A DNA stretch of 64,000 nucleotides, taken from the NCBI GenBank assembly GCA_037039685.1, contig JAWNGF010000005.1:930001-994000 (forward strand). The letters are read 5' to 3'. The number at the start of each line of letters is the position of its first letter. Position 1 is the first letter of the stretch. This stretch comes from Ceratobasidium sp. AG-K. Taxonomy: Eukaryota > Basidiomycota > Agaricomycetes > Cantharellales > Ceratobasidiaceae. The notes beneath the pieces were generated by a model, which was given only the letters and a program-made list of their open reading frames with translations, was not told where the DNA came from and searched no databases. Positions 36,036-48,740 of this stretch are shown piece after piece. The position numbers and the translations under genes were made by a program.

Positions 36036-39000
36036 ATGCGCGAGCAGCTGGATTCACTATCACTGCTCAGCTTCCTCGACTCGTTCTCCGAACCCGCATT
36101 CATTCTCTGTTCCAATGCCTCACCTCAAGCTTCCTTGTCGTTTATATACGGAAATCCGGCGTTGCAGCAGCTAGTTCTAGGCGGGGACGAAACAGCAACA
36201 CTCAACGGTAGTACTTTTTTCAACATCCTCGGCGACAACAACGACCTTCGCTGGCTATCGAACCCAAAGCGTGCTAGTGCTCTGGGCCAGACTGGAGTAG
36301 CACGGGCCATTCGGGTCAGACCAGCCTGGCTACCTCGCGATCATGTTCCGCTACAGCTCGAGCTGACAGCAACCCCCATCACCCTACCTCTGACCATTCC
36401 TGCCGTCGGCTCGCATGCTCAGTCGTTTGTTTTTATTGCCGCACCCCGCAAGGGTTCGACGCAGTTGTTGCAGGCAGACCCGATCCAGGATGCAGTTGCA
36501 AAACAACAAAATGTCCTCGTGCAGAAGCAATTGCAGTCTAATGGATCCGGAGTTGTCTGGCAACAGGGGAGCAACCGTACCAGTCTGTCAAGCGCATCCC
36601 GACGCTCTCCCACGGATATTGCTGCCGAGAAGCTGCCCTCGCAGCTCCTTCACACTTTTCCATGGGAAGAGACCCCCCTTGGTCCTCGGGCTAGCTGGCC
36701 TCGGAGCTTGGAGACGATGGTACGGTACATAATGGGGAAACCAGTTCCGGTAAGTAATAGCTTGTCGGAATAGGCCCGCTCATCATCATCGATTACTCAG
36801 ACTACGATTTATTGGGGATGGCCCGAGTACGTACTATTTAACAGGCACCAAGAGCTATTAACGTGTTCTCCCAGGTTAATCATGATTTACAACGATGCAT
36901 ACGCCAAATTAGCTGGAACCAAACATCCATCGATCTATGGCCAGCGAGCTAGTATTGCGGTGTGTTGGCACGAGCACTCTCAATTCAAATTAATACTAAC
37001 TCTGCCGTTTAGTGGGGTGGACTTTGGGACACCTTGAGCCCCGTTGCAGAACTGTGTAAAAGGGGCCAGGCAACATCGAAAGCAGATGGTAAAGCAAAGC
37101 AATCTTGTGTTGACTAGAGACAGCATCCAGACTGACTTATAGATCCAATGTTTTACACTTCATTGACCGAGTATGGCCTCCCGCAAGAAGTTTACCAGTA
37201 GGTGTTCATGTGGCCTTAACAAATTGCTCAATTGCTCAATGAGGGTTCAAAGTACTTGGCACTGGACGCCTATTTGGGGTGATCATGGGCAAGTCGATGG
37301 GGCACTGAATAGCTCCTTTGAAACGACCGGGAAAATTACCGCCGAGCGTCGGCTGGCTTGCATTGCAGATCTCATATCTGAAATATCTGAGGCTATTACA
37401 AGGGAGGCTCTACTGGACGCCGTCATCCGGGTGCTCTCGAACTATGCCATCGAGTACGTCCCGAATTCGGTTCATTCATGTCAGCTTTAACATGGTTCTT
37501 TCTAGTTTGCCCTTCCTAGCGCTATACACCTGCACCACCAACGAACGTGCGGTGCCCGCCGAGAATGCACATAATTCCAAACATGGATTGCTTCCGTCTC
37601 TGCTCAAAGTCAAGCTCGATCGACACGCAACGGTTGGAATACCCAAGGGTCATCGAGCAGCTCCTGAAATCATAGAATATCTCCTCGACTCTCACACGTT
37701 GTTTGTTTATCGGGCGGCGGCATCCTCGCCCTTTGGCCAAATCCAATCCTGCAGCACTCTTAACTCCCCATCGAGCCCTCCCGAATTACCATCTGCCCCT
37801 CTCGAATCGCCACCGAAGTTGCTTAGTACATCATCTACTGAATCATACCCCGGCGACCCGACTCCTACGCCAAGCAGGCCCGGACCCACAGCCAGTGCTG
37901 ATCAAACGAACCTCTGGCCACTCCAAGATGTATTTGCGTCCGGCGCAATGGAAATCGTTGCCCCACTCCCAGACAAGCTCGCCAAAGGCCTCGACACTCG
38001 AGCGTTCAGGGACCAACCTAAACGTGCAGCGTTGATTCCCATCCCACAAGCAGGCTCGCCCTCGTCCAAACCGTCGGTTCCGTTTGCAGTTCTTATTGCT
38101 GGACTGAACACTCGCCAGTCGTATGATGCGGATTACGCGAGGTGGTTGACCTCGATTGCCAGCGCATTTGCGACTCGGCTTGCGGTAGTGTTGAAGATCG
38201 AGTTGGATGCAGAGATTCTGCGGGAACAAACGAGGCTAGACAAGGCCAAGACGATGTTCTTCATGACTGTCTCGCATGGTGCGATCCACGTCTGATTTCT
38301 GCACGCGTTTGCTGACGTATCATGGGTAGAATTACGCACACCACTTACTTTGATTCAAGCGCCATTAGAACAGATGGCTGAGGCTAAGACACTTCAACCC
38401 TCAGAGAAGTCTAAGCTTAGCATGGCCATGCGGAATGTGAAGCGACTACGTAAACTTGTGGACGTAAGATATTTCTCTCGATAAAAGGTCGACTCGAGAT
38501 GACACCCGATAGTCTGTTTTAGACATGAGTAAATTGGAAGCTGGCCAACTCATCGGCCAATTTCGACCCGTCCAACTTGACCAGCTCACAGCCGACATGG
38601 CGTCCTTGTTCAAGAGCATGGCTGACAAAAAGGGCGTCAAGCTACAGCTCGAGGTGGAGTCTAAACGTGACCTGGCTCCATTTACCTATGTCGATATTCG
38701 TGAGTGATTATTTTTTCTTTTTCTTTTGGCTCATGGTTTGCATCAGAGCTATGGGAGAAGATCTTTTGCAACCTGTAAGCGGCAGGCGTTATTTTAGGAT
38801 TTGTCTACCAGAGCTGAAATCAATAATTTTGCTAGGCTTTCGAATGCATTCAAGTACACCAAGCGGGGCAAGATCATTGTCTCGGTAACGTACGATTTTA
38901 CATTTGCGTACCTGCGTGTATGCGATACTGGTAAGGTTTAACGGGGCTGTCAATGACCGGACTGACCCTTGTGAAATAGGGATCGGGATACCAAAGGACA

Positions 39001-42000
39001 AGCAAGAGCAGATATTTGAGCAATTTCAACGTGTGCATGATTTACCGGTTGAAGGGTCTGGCATTGGTCTTTCTTTGGCTAAGGTACAGTGATCATCCAA
39101 CGGAGGCTACACAGCTGATTACCATCAAGGAACTGGTCAATCTTCATGGCGGCAAGTTGATCGTCTCGTCTCGTGCCGAGAGCGAATATGTTGACGACAC
39201 TGGGAGCGTATTTACGGTCATGATCCCTTTGGGATCGAAGCACTTGCCTCAGGAAATGATCACCGATCAAGCAACCCCGGATGCGCTCGGGCTTGTGAAC
39301 AAGTCGACCCAAGATATCGAGTAGTGAGGTGATTGCTTTTGATCGATAAACATGCTGACGGGCGTGTGTTAGTTGGCTGGAACTAGAGGCTAATTCTCCT
39401 GCGCGCTCGAGCGATAGTGGGGATGAAAATCCCCTGTCTTCCACCCTGTTTTTTGAACAAACCGACGTCGTGCTGGTTGCTGATGATGTACGTCACTCTC
39501 GTACAGTAGTTGTTCGATTATTGACTTGAGTGTTAGAATGCAGATATGAGGGGATTTATACGAAGTATTTTTGCTCCATATCTCCATGTTCTCGAAGCCA
39601 TGAACGGAGCCGAGGCGCTTGAAATTGCTACGAATCAACACGTTGATTTGATTCTAAGGTACTGCTCATATCCGCAATACTACCGTGCTAAGTCGTACGT
39701 GCAGCGACGTCGCCATGCATAAAATGGATGGTATTGAGTTATTGGGCAAACTTCGTGAGAAGAAGGAAACGGCATTGATTCCTATGATGTTCGTAACAGC
39801 AGTCGCAGACGACGGTAAGAGTCAAGCTTTCTGCCTATCGTACGCCTGATGCTACACGGCCGTTTAGTTGGATTATTCAGTGGTGAAGCCAACGGAATCG
39901 TTGACTGCGTTTCGAAACCTTTCAGGGTTAGGTGCGTGTAAGTATAGTCCAGGAGGCGAAAGACTAAGCTCCTCGGTAGGGACTTGCTTGCCAGGGCCCA
40001 TTTGCAGCTTCAGATAGGAAAGCGCCGCATCAAGCTGGAAAACGAGTTTGCCGAGAGGTCCCGAGAGCTGTCGACGCTTGTTGATCTATGTCCAGTAAGC
40101 CAAGCTTGCGTCTAGACAGATTCCTATTGTCTTAGTGTGGCTTGCAGGTTGGTATCTTCCGGGCTGATAGTAGCGGGGCGTGAGTACAGCATGCTTAAAT
40201 GCCTGTGAAAAAGCTTATCATGATAATAGACTATCCTATACGAACGAAATCTGGAACGAGCTTGCAGGCTGTCGAAATGAGGAGGATAAAGAAGAATGGA
40301 TTGACCGGTATGTTGAGTGCCAATATGAACTTGTGGCCGCTTCGACCGACATTCCACAGAGTGCATCCCAATAGTCGCGCCGAGGCTTTAAGAGCATGGC
40401 GGGCGTGCTTCCTTAATCACCTTCCGCAAAGCACAGTGAGTGGATCGTTCGTAGACAAGGCAACATCTCATTCATGTCGATTCTGTTTACAGAGAATTCA
40501 ATGGACCGCTGGTCACTGGACGCAATTCAACATCGCGCCATTGGTTGGCCCTGATGGTTCTTCGTTTGGTGCTTTTGGTACAGCGACTGATATCACAGAT
40601 CTATATCGGCTCGAGGAGTCCCGCGTTTCCCTGGCTGAAGAACGCGAGCGAAATGCTGCAATTAGAGCAGAGGATGCTGAGAACCAAACCCGGATGGAGG
40701 CGGAGAGGCGGAGAGCGCAAGGTTGGGCGATTGTGCTTAAAAATACCATAAGCTTACCTCAGATCCTCTAGAATTGTTGATCGATGTTACCTCTCATGAA
40801 CTGAGGTATGTGTTGCGGCCCAATACAGGCACGGGTTTTGATGGGGTGTTTGGCAGGCAACCAGTTTCTGCCATCTTACAAAACGCGGTCAGCTGCTTTA
40901 CTCTGGTTAGATCCCGATATTGAATTATATGATTTCTAGGAGGTAGTTCGGGAGAATATGAAGGCTCTCAGAGATGGGCTTGTGAAAGCATATGCCGCCC
41001 AGAGTACCTATACTCCGACGGAACGTAATATTCAGGAACTTGAAGAGGACTTACAAGCCATGGACAGTATTACACAGTATGTTCATTTCTTATCAAGTGT
41101 GAGGCCTTCTAACATAATTATCCAGATGTGGGTTATCCCAAGGTCTGTACACAAACTGCATTCGGCAGACAAACAACTCATTTTACAACAGCGCGTATCG
41201 CCAACGATATTCTAAGCCTATCTAAGATACAATTGGGCGTAAGAGAATTAAAATTATAATCACTATCTGGAAAACTAAGCTACGGTGGTTTAGGCCCTGT
41301 CCATTTTGCCAACCACGTTTGAGCTCCAGAACGAGGTCAAGATAATCCTTCGCGTATTCAAGAACGAACTTGCTTCGTTAGTGATATATATGCGCGCTGG
41401 CTCTATTGCTGATTAACTTGGGCAGAAAGAACATTGACATTGGTGTCTCATATGATCGTAGTTTGGAGGATTTGGGAATCTCAACTGTCAAGGCAGATCG
41501 CAGTCGGTTTACTCAAATCATAACCAATGTAGGCCACAAACACTCCTATAAGGTTATGCTCTAACCCTTCGCTCACTAGCTCATGTCAAACGCGATTCGA
41601 TTCACCGAAATGAGCACTGGAAAGCGGGAAATCCAGGTCACACTTAGTGTTGCACCCACGCCGCCCACCGATGACACATGCACACCCCCTTCAGAGTTTC
41701 AGCGCCTGCAAACGTCTGATGATAGCCCGCTCGTATACCTGTACATGTCTATCAAGGATTCTGGCCCAGGACTTCAGCAAGAGGACCTGGCTCTTCTTTT
41801 CCAGAGGTACGTCTTTCTATCAGAGTCGCTCGCACGTAGCTAACCAGGACGCAGGTTCCAACAAGGATCGGTAAGTATCCAGCACCATATATAATATCTC
41901 TCATAAACTCTTCCAGAATGCTCACCACGTGTTTGGTGGTTCGGGGCTGGGTTTATTTGTGTGTCGTCAACTATGTGGTAAGGGATGAATATTTTGACTC

Positions 42001-42950
42001 AGCGCAAGCGTTGACTTGGCTGGTTGATCAGGCCTGATGGGCGGTCGGATCGAGGTGCAAAATGCCCCCGGTGAGTTGCACCTTGAGACAAGACCTATAC
42101 CAAGATGCTAACGCGAACCCCCAAGACACCGGCGCCATCTTCCGATTCTTCCTCCAGGCCGAAGTCCCTACCACTCGTTCAAGGACCCTTGCACAGCAAG
42201 CGTCGCCCAGGTTGTTGCCCATTCGGACCTACCATTTGTCGGAACAGCATGCACTGTCAACTAGGTCACTTCATGTTTTGGTCACGGAAGACAACGAAAT
42301 CAACCAGGTAAGCACGGTTATGCCATTGGTGAACCTGCCTAATTTGACGTCTCTATAGCGAATCTTTTTGTGAGTAATTCAACCCAACGAGTCGAGTTAG
42401 AATTTAAATACATTTGAAGGCGACAATTGAAACGTGCAGGTTTTTCGGTCGAACTAGCATCCAATGGTGCTCTAGCCATCGATGCTGTAATGAATATCCA
42501 ATCTCCCGAAGGGCATGAAGGTACTGCCCGTCGGTACTTTGATGTAATTCTCGTAAGCCGCACCCACATAGATTATTATATACATCCAACTCTGTATTTC
42601 ATTTCAGATGGATCTCCAAATGCCCGTAATGTAAGTCATCACCTGCGGCCTGGTTTGTTGTAATCAACGTTTCTTTGTAGGGATGGATTCACAGCAGTTC
42701 GAGAAATACGTAGTTTGGAGCAAACCGGCGCGCTGTCGCGACGCAACTTCATCCTCGCAGTAACAGGAAACGCACGTTCTGAACAAGTTCAAGCCGCCTG
42801 GGACTCCGGTGTGGACGGTGTTATTATAAAGGTAGATTCATTCCTTGCGGCCCGTTGGATCCAATAACAAATGTCTGCTGGCAGCCATACGTTCTCGACG
42901 AGCTGTTGAAAACTATGCTAGCAGGCGCCAACAAAGATAATAGCCAGTAA
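36036..42950 (+). CDS. Dual hybrid histidine kinase: PAS/GAF - HisKA - HATPase - REC - PAS - HisKA - HATPase - REC
   Basis: Thirty-nine exons, first 36036-36749 and last 42885-42950, all in phase, give 1656 aa. The N-terminus has a PAS-like input (SFSEPAFILC, then TIYWGWPELIMIYNDAYAKL) and a GAF-like region. Core 1: H-box TVSHELRTPLTLI (His about 643), FCNLLSNAFKYT, GIGIPKD, GSGIGLSLAKEL. Receiver 1: VVLVADDN (Asp 927-928), phospho-acceptor in LSDVAM (about 970), FVTAVADD, CVSKPFR (Lys about 1022). Then a PAS block (VGIFRADSSG, ATDITDLY) and a coiled coil. Core 2: DVTSHELRQPVSAIL (His about 1212), LMSNAIRF, GSGLGLFVCRQLCG. Receiver 2: LVTEDNEINQ, VILMDLQMPVMDG (Asp about 1579), DGVIIKPYVLDELL (Lys about 1635). 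All phospho-transfer residues are present. Hybrid kinases feed a Ypd1-type phosphotransfer protein and control stress and development; the stimulus is unknown. Both H-box regions are interrupted by introns. Soluble: no membrane helices seen. Confidence 0.93.
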
Positions 42951-43310
42951 GCCATCCTTGTCTAAGAAATGCTTGGGGGACTTGGCTGCGTTTCTCCTGG
43001 GTACACACGTCTTCATTTATTCCTCACATGTTGCCTACTATTTACTTGTGATATACGGACTTGACCTACATTGTGACTACCACATTTGGGAGCTTCGTTT
43101 CCTAGCATACTTCTCACATCATCTGTAGCTGCATACACGAATTCAGTTGTTAAAACCAATTATTTTAGCAGGTCGATAAAGGCGGGTTACCGAATACATG
43201 AGACTGTGGCGCATACACTAGTAGTCTAAGCGGATGACAGGGACGGTGTTTGTGTAATACAACCTCAAGAACGCCAAGTGAACAATGAAGATGTTAATAC
43301 AATGAGTAAT
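42951..43310. other. Intergenic
   Basis: 3' UTR-like sequence after the kinase stop, then the remnant of the membrane-protein array on the other strand. No gene. Confidence 0.5.
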
Positions 43311-43640
43311 CTATGATGCCCATACGTATAGGTATCTGGATGGTGGCATGAAAGGGTGCCCGCCTGAGAAGGGACGTTGCGACGAACGCGGATCTTGGGT
43401 GTGAACTAAGGAAGCCTCCCCATTGTTATCGGCTATATTTCTCGACAGCAGCTCGTTATTGTGCGATTCCAGCTCCCGGCTCGGTGCCAACGCTGGTTCC
43501 AAATCATAGTCAAGCAGGAATCGGGTCAAGTCTATGTTGTAATCAATTGGCCATGGGGGCTTCTAGCCTCGCCAATTGACGGATTGGGAGTATGGCTTGG
43601 GGAGTTTGGTGATCTGGACGGGGGATAATCGTGATAGATT
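43311..43640 (-). pseudogene. C-terminal remnant of the membrane-protein family (third unit)
   Basis: The minus strand reads ITKLPKPYSQSVNWRG, a TAG, then KPPWPIDYNIDLTRFLLDYD and LEPALAPSRELESHNN to a stop at 43311. DLTRFLLDY and the following acidic Pro/Ser-rich tail match the C-termini of the two complete copies to the right (DMTRFLLDYVLDLGPALPPSRD; MTRFLLDYIVDLGP). The rest of the gene is missing or too diverged to see, so this is a fragment left by an unequal duplication or deletion. Confidence 0.65.
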
Positions 43641-44091
43641 GCGGTCTTGTGAGCGATCAAAAATGGGGTTGGAGACAATGAGTAATTGGTATAGGAAGTC
43701 GCCTTGCTCATCTGCTGCTTGATAAGAATGAATCCCTGTGTTTATAAACTAAGTTAGCATTTGTTGGTGTCAAATACTCATACATGCTAGGTTTTAACCG
43801 ACTTGGATGGGACCGCAATTACTGAATATATGCGCCCAGAATGTGTCTGTGGTCATAGAGAGCCAAAGCACTTAGTTGAAGGGGAAGCCAATGTAACAGG
43901 GGATTTTAAGCTAAGAATGGGAACAATGTTTGTATTCCAGGGATTTACATAGTTACACCAAACAATCACTTCAAATACCCTATTTGGGACCCATTTCATA
44001 CCGCATCGTGCCATTTCCGTAGCACATGCGAGCATTTCTTGCGTAGTCACAACTAACTGGCCACCGAGGATCACACAGACAGCCAGCGTAC

Positions 44092-46781
44092 TTATTTTAC
44101 GGTTCGCGAATCTCGCGTGTAACATTGGGCCGTTTCCTCATTACTATCAGCTCTTTGGCTCGATCGTGTCTCGGTATTATTGTCTTCCGGGTCCCGACTA
44201 GGCGGCAATGCTGGGCCCAAATCGAGCACATAGTCAAGTAGGAATCTGGTCATGTCTATGCCTTGATAGTTTTGAATATTTCTACCCTGCTCGCTAGTTG
44301 ACGGGTTTGGGCAGCTGCGGGGGTAGTAGTGTTGCTGTAGTCGCTGGCGGAATGCCTTGGTCGCAAAGCGACCAAACAGCCCAAATGGTGTTATGGTCTT
44401 CGCTCCTGTTTGCTTTATAGATTAGGCTGTACTACCAACTTAGGCTTGGGACTCACCAAACAGGCCCCAGAATAGAGGTCGACCAAAGAAGAATACATGC
44501 AGTCCTTGTAAAAGTGCAAGAAGACCTCCGATCGATGCCAAAATGTCAAATGTGTTCCCTATACGATATTCTTCGGTTATTTCACATGGACCCTCGCGCT
44601 GACGTGCGCCGTCCTTTAGGTCGCTTTGGGGCGTTTGTATGGCTTGGCCGGCGAATTTTGGCCAACGAATGAACCCACTAGAGCGTACTAAAGCATCTGA
44701 ACTGTTGGCGGGCGTGAATGGTCGAGTGTATAAAAGGGCTAAAAAGAACCACGGTTAGATCAATACCATGATGCCGGTCAACGTGTGAGGTCAGGTGCTT
44801 ACTTGATGGGAACAAATCGATGGTGTTGTATGTCTTGGAGTGCGCAAAAATGGGTGAAAATGTCAGCAGCCAAGCTCCGAGCGAGTTTAGTGGAATGAGT
44901 CGGTACTAACGGGCTTCGAGCCGGTAATTGCGTCTCGGAGAGGCGACGATGAAATGAATCTGCGTTGGGCGAAGCGAGTCTCTGAGACTATATGCATTCC
45001 GGGAACTGGCCGAATCGGAGATATAAGGTATGGCGTCAATGTGCCGAAGCCCTTCTCTTCGGAGGCCAGCCACAAGTTGGGCATCTGAGTGTTATATGCG
45101 CCTATGTTTCCGGTACCATTTTGAGTTTTGGGAGCAATAGAATAGTAAATAAAACCTGGAAAGAAGAACTTCTTCCGGAGTGCCTCTGTCCCTGGATTTT
45201 GGTGCGATTAAAACTAGTCCTCATTGTTGGAGGGGGGCGGCTTACCATTGCAAGCATATACATCAAACCAATCGATACTGTGGGCGAAATTGGGCGGACT
45301 TATACTTGGGACCGATACTACCGTTGTTGAGATTAGGCCGCACGGCTCTGCACGCAGAACAGTCGTCAGTCTCGATAAGTACTGAAACTACCGCGCGAGG
45401 CCCGAAACCTAATCCCAGTGAGGTAGCTATGGTGCTTGAGTTAATGCACCATGGTTCAGGGACTCCCGACTCTCCATGTAATTCACAAACTATTATAACG
45501 CTTCGGAGGGCACTTACGGATAGTTGAGTTATATATACCCGTTGGTTCGTTCCTTTGAAACCCAAGGAACATCTCGTATGGGAGGCTGGATCTATTCAGC
45601 GTATCGCCAAGGAAGTACCTGGCTGGCTCTGGGTGACGCTACATGGATTCAACCATATTGCCGTGAGCTCCTCTTCGAATTCAAGCATTGATAGGTAAAC
45701 CACTAACCACAAGAATTCTTATCCCATGGTCATTCAAGTCATAGCTGGCCTGTAGACACTTCCCCACCACAGTCCGAGACGGCAGGTTCTCATTCCCGAG
45801 CTGGGTTAATAGCGTGACGGTGCGGATAAGAAGCAACGTGATGGCAACCAGAGCGAAGAAATGCTGGCAAAACGCATAGAATCTCGTCTCGACTGCGCTA
45901 CAAGATTATTGATTGAACGTTTAGGTGAGAAACACATAGGCAAGTCCAAGAACGACCTGGCACTCACAGGACCCTCCGAAATAAGGCATTGCGCACCACT
46001 TTGGGGATAAAGTTCTTGATTGCTTTGATACTACGGCTGCGATATAGCGTTCCATCGATCCAATGTCGTTTTGTACCTCGCCAAGATATCCTATTGGGCG
46101 GGTGTCTTATTCCAACAGCGAGATCCTCAACGTTTGTGGTCCATCGACCAAGCTCCACAGTTCCTGAGCGGCGAGCGGAGATGAACAGGCACCCGAGAGT
46201 TGATGATACCAAAGCATGGAGAGCAAGGCTGGTTGCGTATAGAGCAAACTCAAGGTATAACAAGTGGAATGCTAGTGGTGTGGTGTTGCTGCCTTTGTCG
46301 GGTATCCATCTCCATTGTCGAACTGTGAGGGCTAAACATGGAAGTACTTTTTGCCATTAGCTCAAGCCTCAAAGTGGATCCTCCTCACCGGAAGACATCC
46401 CAATAAGCAAGAAGCGGAGGAATTGTTGGAAGCCGAAGGTGCCGGGAATGGTATTGGTATACAAAAACCCATATGTTGTTCTATTTCGAAGATGGAAGTG
46501 TGAGTAACTGCTACTGTCTTAGAATATTCACGAGTGGAAAGGTGACTCACAGATACGTCCCATTGATAATGCCTAGGCACAAAAACACATATTTGCCAGC
46601 TAGATCATCGAGGTCAATTGCCAGAGCGCCCTGATTACTGAGGTACTGTACCGAAGAGGAATGCTTCCCGATAAGAGGCACTTGGATATGTTCGCCAATA
46701 GGCAAGAAAAATCAGGTTTCCAATATCAATAACCGCGTGCAGTAGCGTGAGGGAATAAAACCAGTATTTTCGCAGCAGCAT
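44092..46781 (-). CDS. Multi-pass membrane protein, tandem family copy 1
   Basis: The minus-strand ATG at 46781 begins MLLRKYWFYSLTLLHAVIDI, a first membrane helix close to that of copy 2. Downstream exons, separated by short introns, read LDDLAGKYVFLCLGIINGTYL, then YATSLALHALVSSTLGCLF (helix) with GRWTTNVEDLAVGIRH and SISWRGT-like sequence, FFALVAITLLLIRTVTLLTQ (helix) followed by LGNENLPSRTVV, CRAVRPNLNN, ETRFAQRRFISSSPLRDAIT-GSKPV, LLALLQGLHVF (helix), GAKTITPFGLFGRFATKAFR and the tail DMTRFLLDYVLDLGPALPPS ending at a stop at 44092. Exact internal exon borders were not all fixed. The order and spacing of blocks equal copy 2. I do not recognise a named family; a transporter or receptor-like role is possible but unproven. 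It has at least four to six membrane segments. Confidence 0.68.
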
Positions 46782-48740
46782 CCTGGCGCAACGGCGAGCA
46801 AGTTCGAGCAGTTGAAGGAGTTGGGCGACACTTTGGATGTTATAGCCAGTATGCTCGGCCCACACAAGGTCTAACCTGTGCAAAAGATGTTCACAAAGGA
46901 GAATTTGATGGAACCTTCCAAGTATGGTCTGCCAAGCCAACTATATATCGTACTGGTCTCAGTTGCGTGACTTGGATCCAACTGAGGGCGGTGTGTCCAT
47001 GGCCTTGAAGATGATCCTTTGCAGCTTCCCAGCTAGGGATGCTCAGCAAAAACCGCACGTGCTAGTTTGGGCTCGATTACACAAACGAGCCCTTACGAAC
47101 CTAAACTAGCACTGCGGTTTTCGCTGAGTATGGTTGTCGCTATATCTCTGGGCCAATTGTCCAGGTCGTTTTCTGGTATCTTTATACCACGTCGATGATC
47201 GTTAGGGCCCTGCGCCTCACTCGCGCCAAGCGGATGCGTTCGCATTTCCAATTCGATCCGACGTCGAATTTGCCTCCAACTACCACAATGCAAGCGATAG
47301 CATCATACCAGCCTCCCTGTGTGGCAGTCCAACTAGCCAAATCCGCCACGACCAGTGAACATCTCTGGTTCTACGCTTGTAACTTGGAGCCACCTAGGCG
47401 ATTCCTTGGCTCCAAGCCGGTACGACTTGCATGGGCGCTGAAGCACACATGATTTGTCCTATGCCCTATTCTCCGTTGCAGGCGTATCGCTCAACAGCAT
47501 CCCGTAGCCTTCCTTTTCGCATATTGGATCATCGAGGCCGTGACCTCGTTCGATGCGACTCGCACAAGCGCCGCTGCCCACCCTGTTCACACAGCCACCC
47601 CACCTGTGGGTGGAAGCCTATCGCAGTGTCTCCCTGTCCACGACTATTCAATCCTAGGCGGCAAAATTCGGAAAATCTGGACGAGCCCGGTCTAGGGCAA
47701 CGGCATGTCTCTGGGGCTTGCTAGCCGAATGTATTGGGCTAACTACAACCCCGGGCACCCTCGCAAACCGCAAAAGGGCTGTCGAGACAACAATACCAGC
47801 GGAAACGACAAGGCGCCTCCTTAGTATGCTATGAGCCTTCAAGAACACTTATGGCTCCTGGAATGCAGACCTCACAAATACGCATTCATATTTATGGTAT
47901 GTCATATCCGACAGCCACGCTGAACTAGCGCTTGCTCTATGGCTCCGTGGAGATATACATGCGCGATGATGAGCTCATGAAGAAGGAGGTAGGATTAGGA
48001 CACGAGCGGCAGCAGAGTTGGACGGACATGCTTGTTGGTTAGTGAACCCTGCACGCCGCTGAGCTTCGTTGCTTGGACGGCTATGACGAGCACCCTTTGG
48101 ACCATTGCTTACGTACGCTTGTCGGAATGGAAGCTCGTATATCCTTCTCAAGCAATCTAAAACCATGTGCTAGTTGTTCCATCAGGTCTACTATGATCTT
48201 GAACGTAAAATCGAATGTACGGCCGGTCATTTCTGCTCCGAGAGAATTGGTCACACGACATGGTGCAGCTACATGGTCGTCGCCGCAGGAAGGGACGGAA
48301 AAAGGTTGGCCGGAGATGTAGTTCGGTGGGTTGGCTGACTTATAAGGCGAGCCCGAGTGGTGCCATCAGGTCATACCACCAACACCTCGAGTTAACTTGT
48401 ACTTACTAGAATGATCAAAAGGTAATTCCTAGTACTTGATATTTTATCAGAACGGGTTCCTAAATTCAGATACTTAATCCGTGTTTATTCTCATTGGATA
48501 CGCATATACCCAGGGCGCAATCCCTGTTCTGATTTTCCAAGCAATACATACAGCATCTCATTTCGCACCTCAATCGAGACGATCTCCCATTACATGTACC
48601 TCTGGTAAGCCGCCATGGTCCGTAAGAAAATACCCTTATCCTTTGCAACATTTTCCGCGACCGCAGACCAAGGTACCTACGATGTCTACAAAATTCTCAG
48701 TGGTTACTCAAAGCTACACCCGCTGGTACAACCGGCCTAC
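46782..48740. other. Spacer between the two membrane-protein copies
   Basis: Open frames here are short and motif-free. The upstream ORF extension of copy 1 (to 46940) probably is 5' UTR. An imperfect hairpin lies at 47041-47129 (listed separately). No second gene is recognised. Confidence 0.45.
47041..47129. repeat. Imperfect inverted repeat (hairpin)
   Basis: The left arm 47041-47075 (starting GCTCAGCAAAAACCGCA and ending GTTTGGGCTCG) pairs with the right arm 47086-47129 (CGAGCCC...AACTAGCACTGCGG...CGCTGAG) around a 10-nt loop. The right arm carries about 10 extra bases (TTACGAACCT). Most of the 35 positions pair. Confidence 0.75.
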
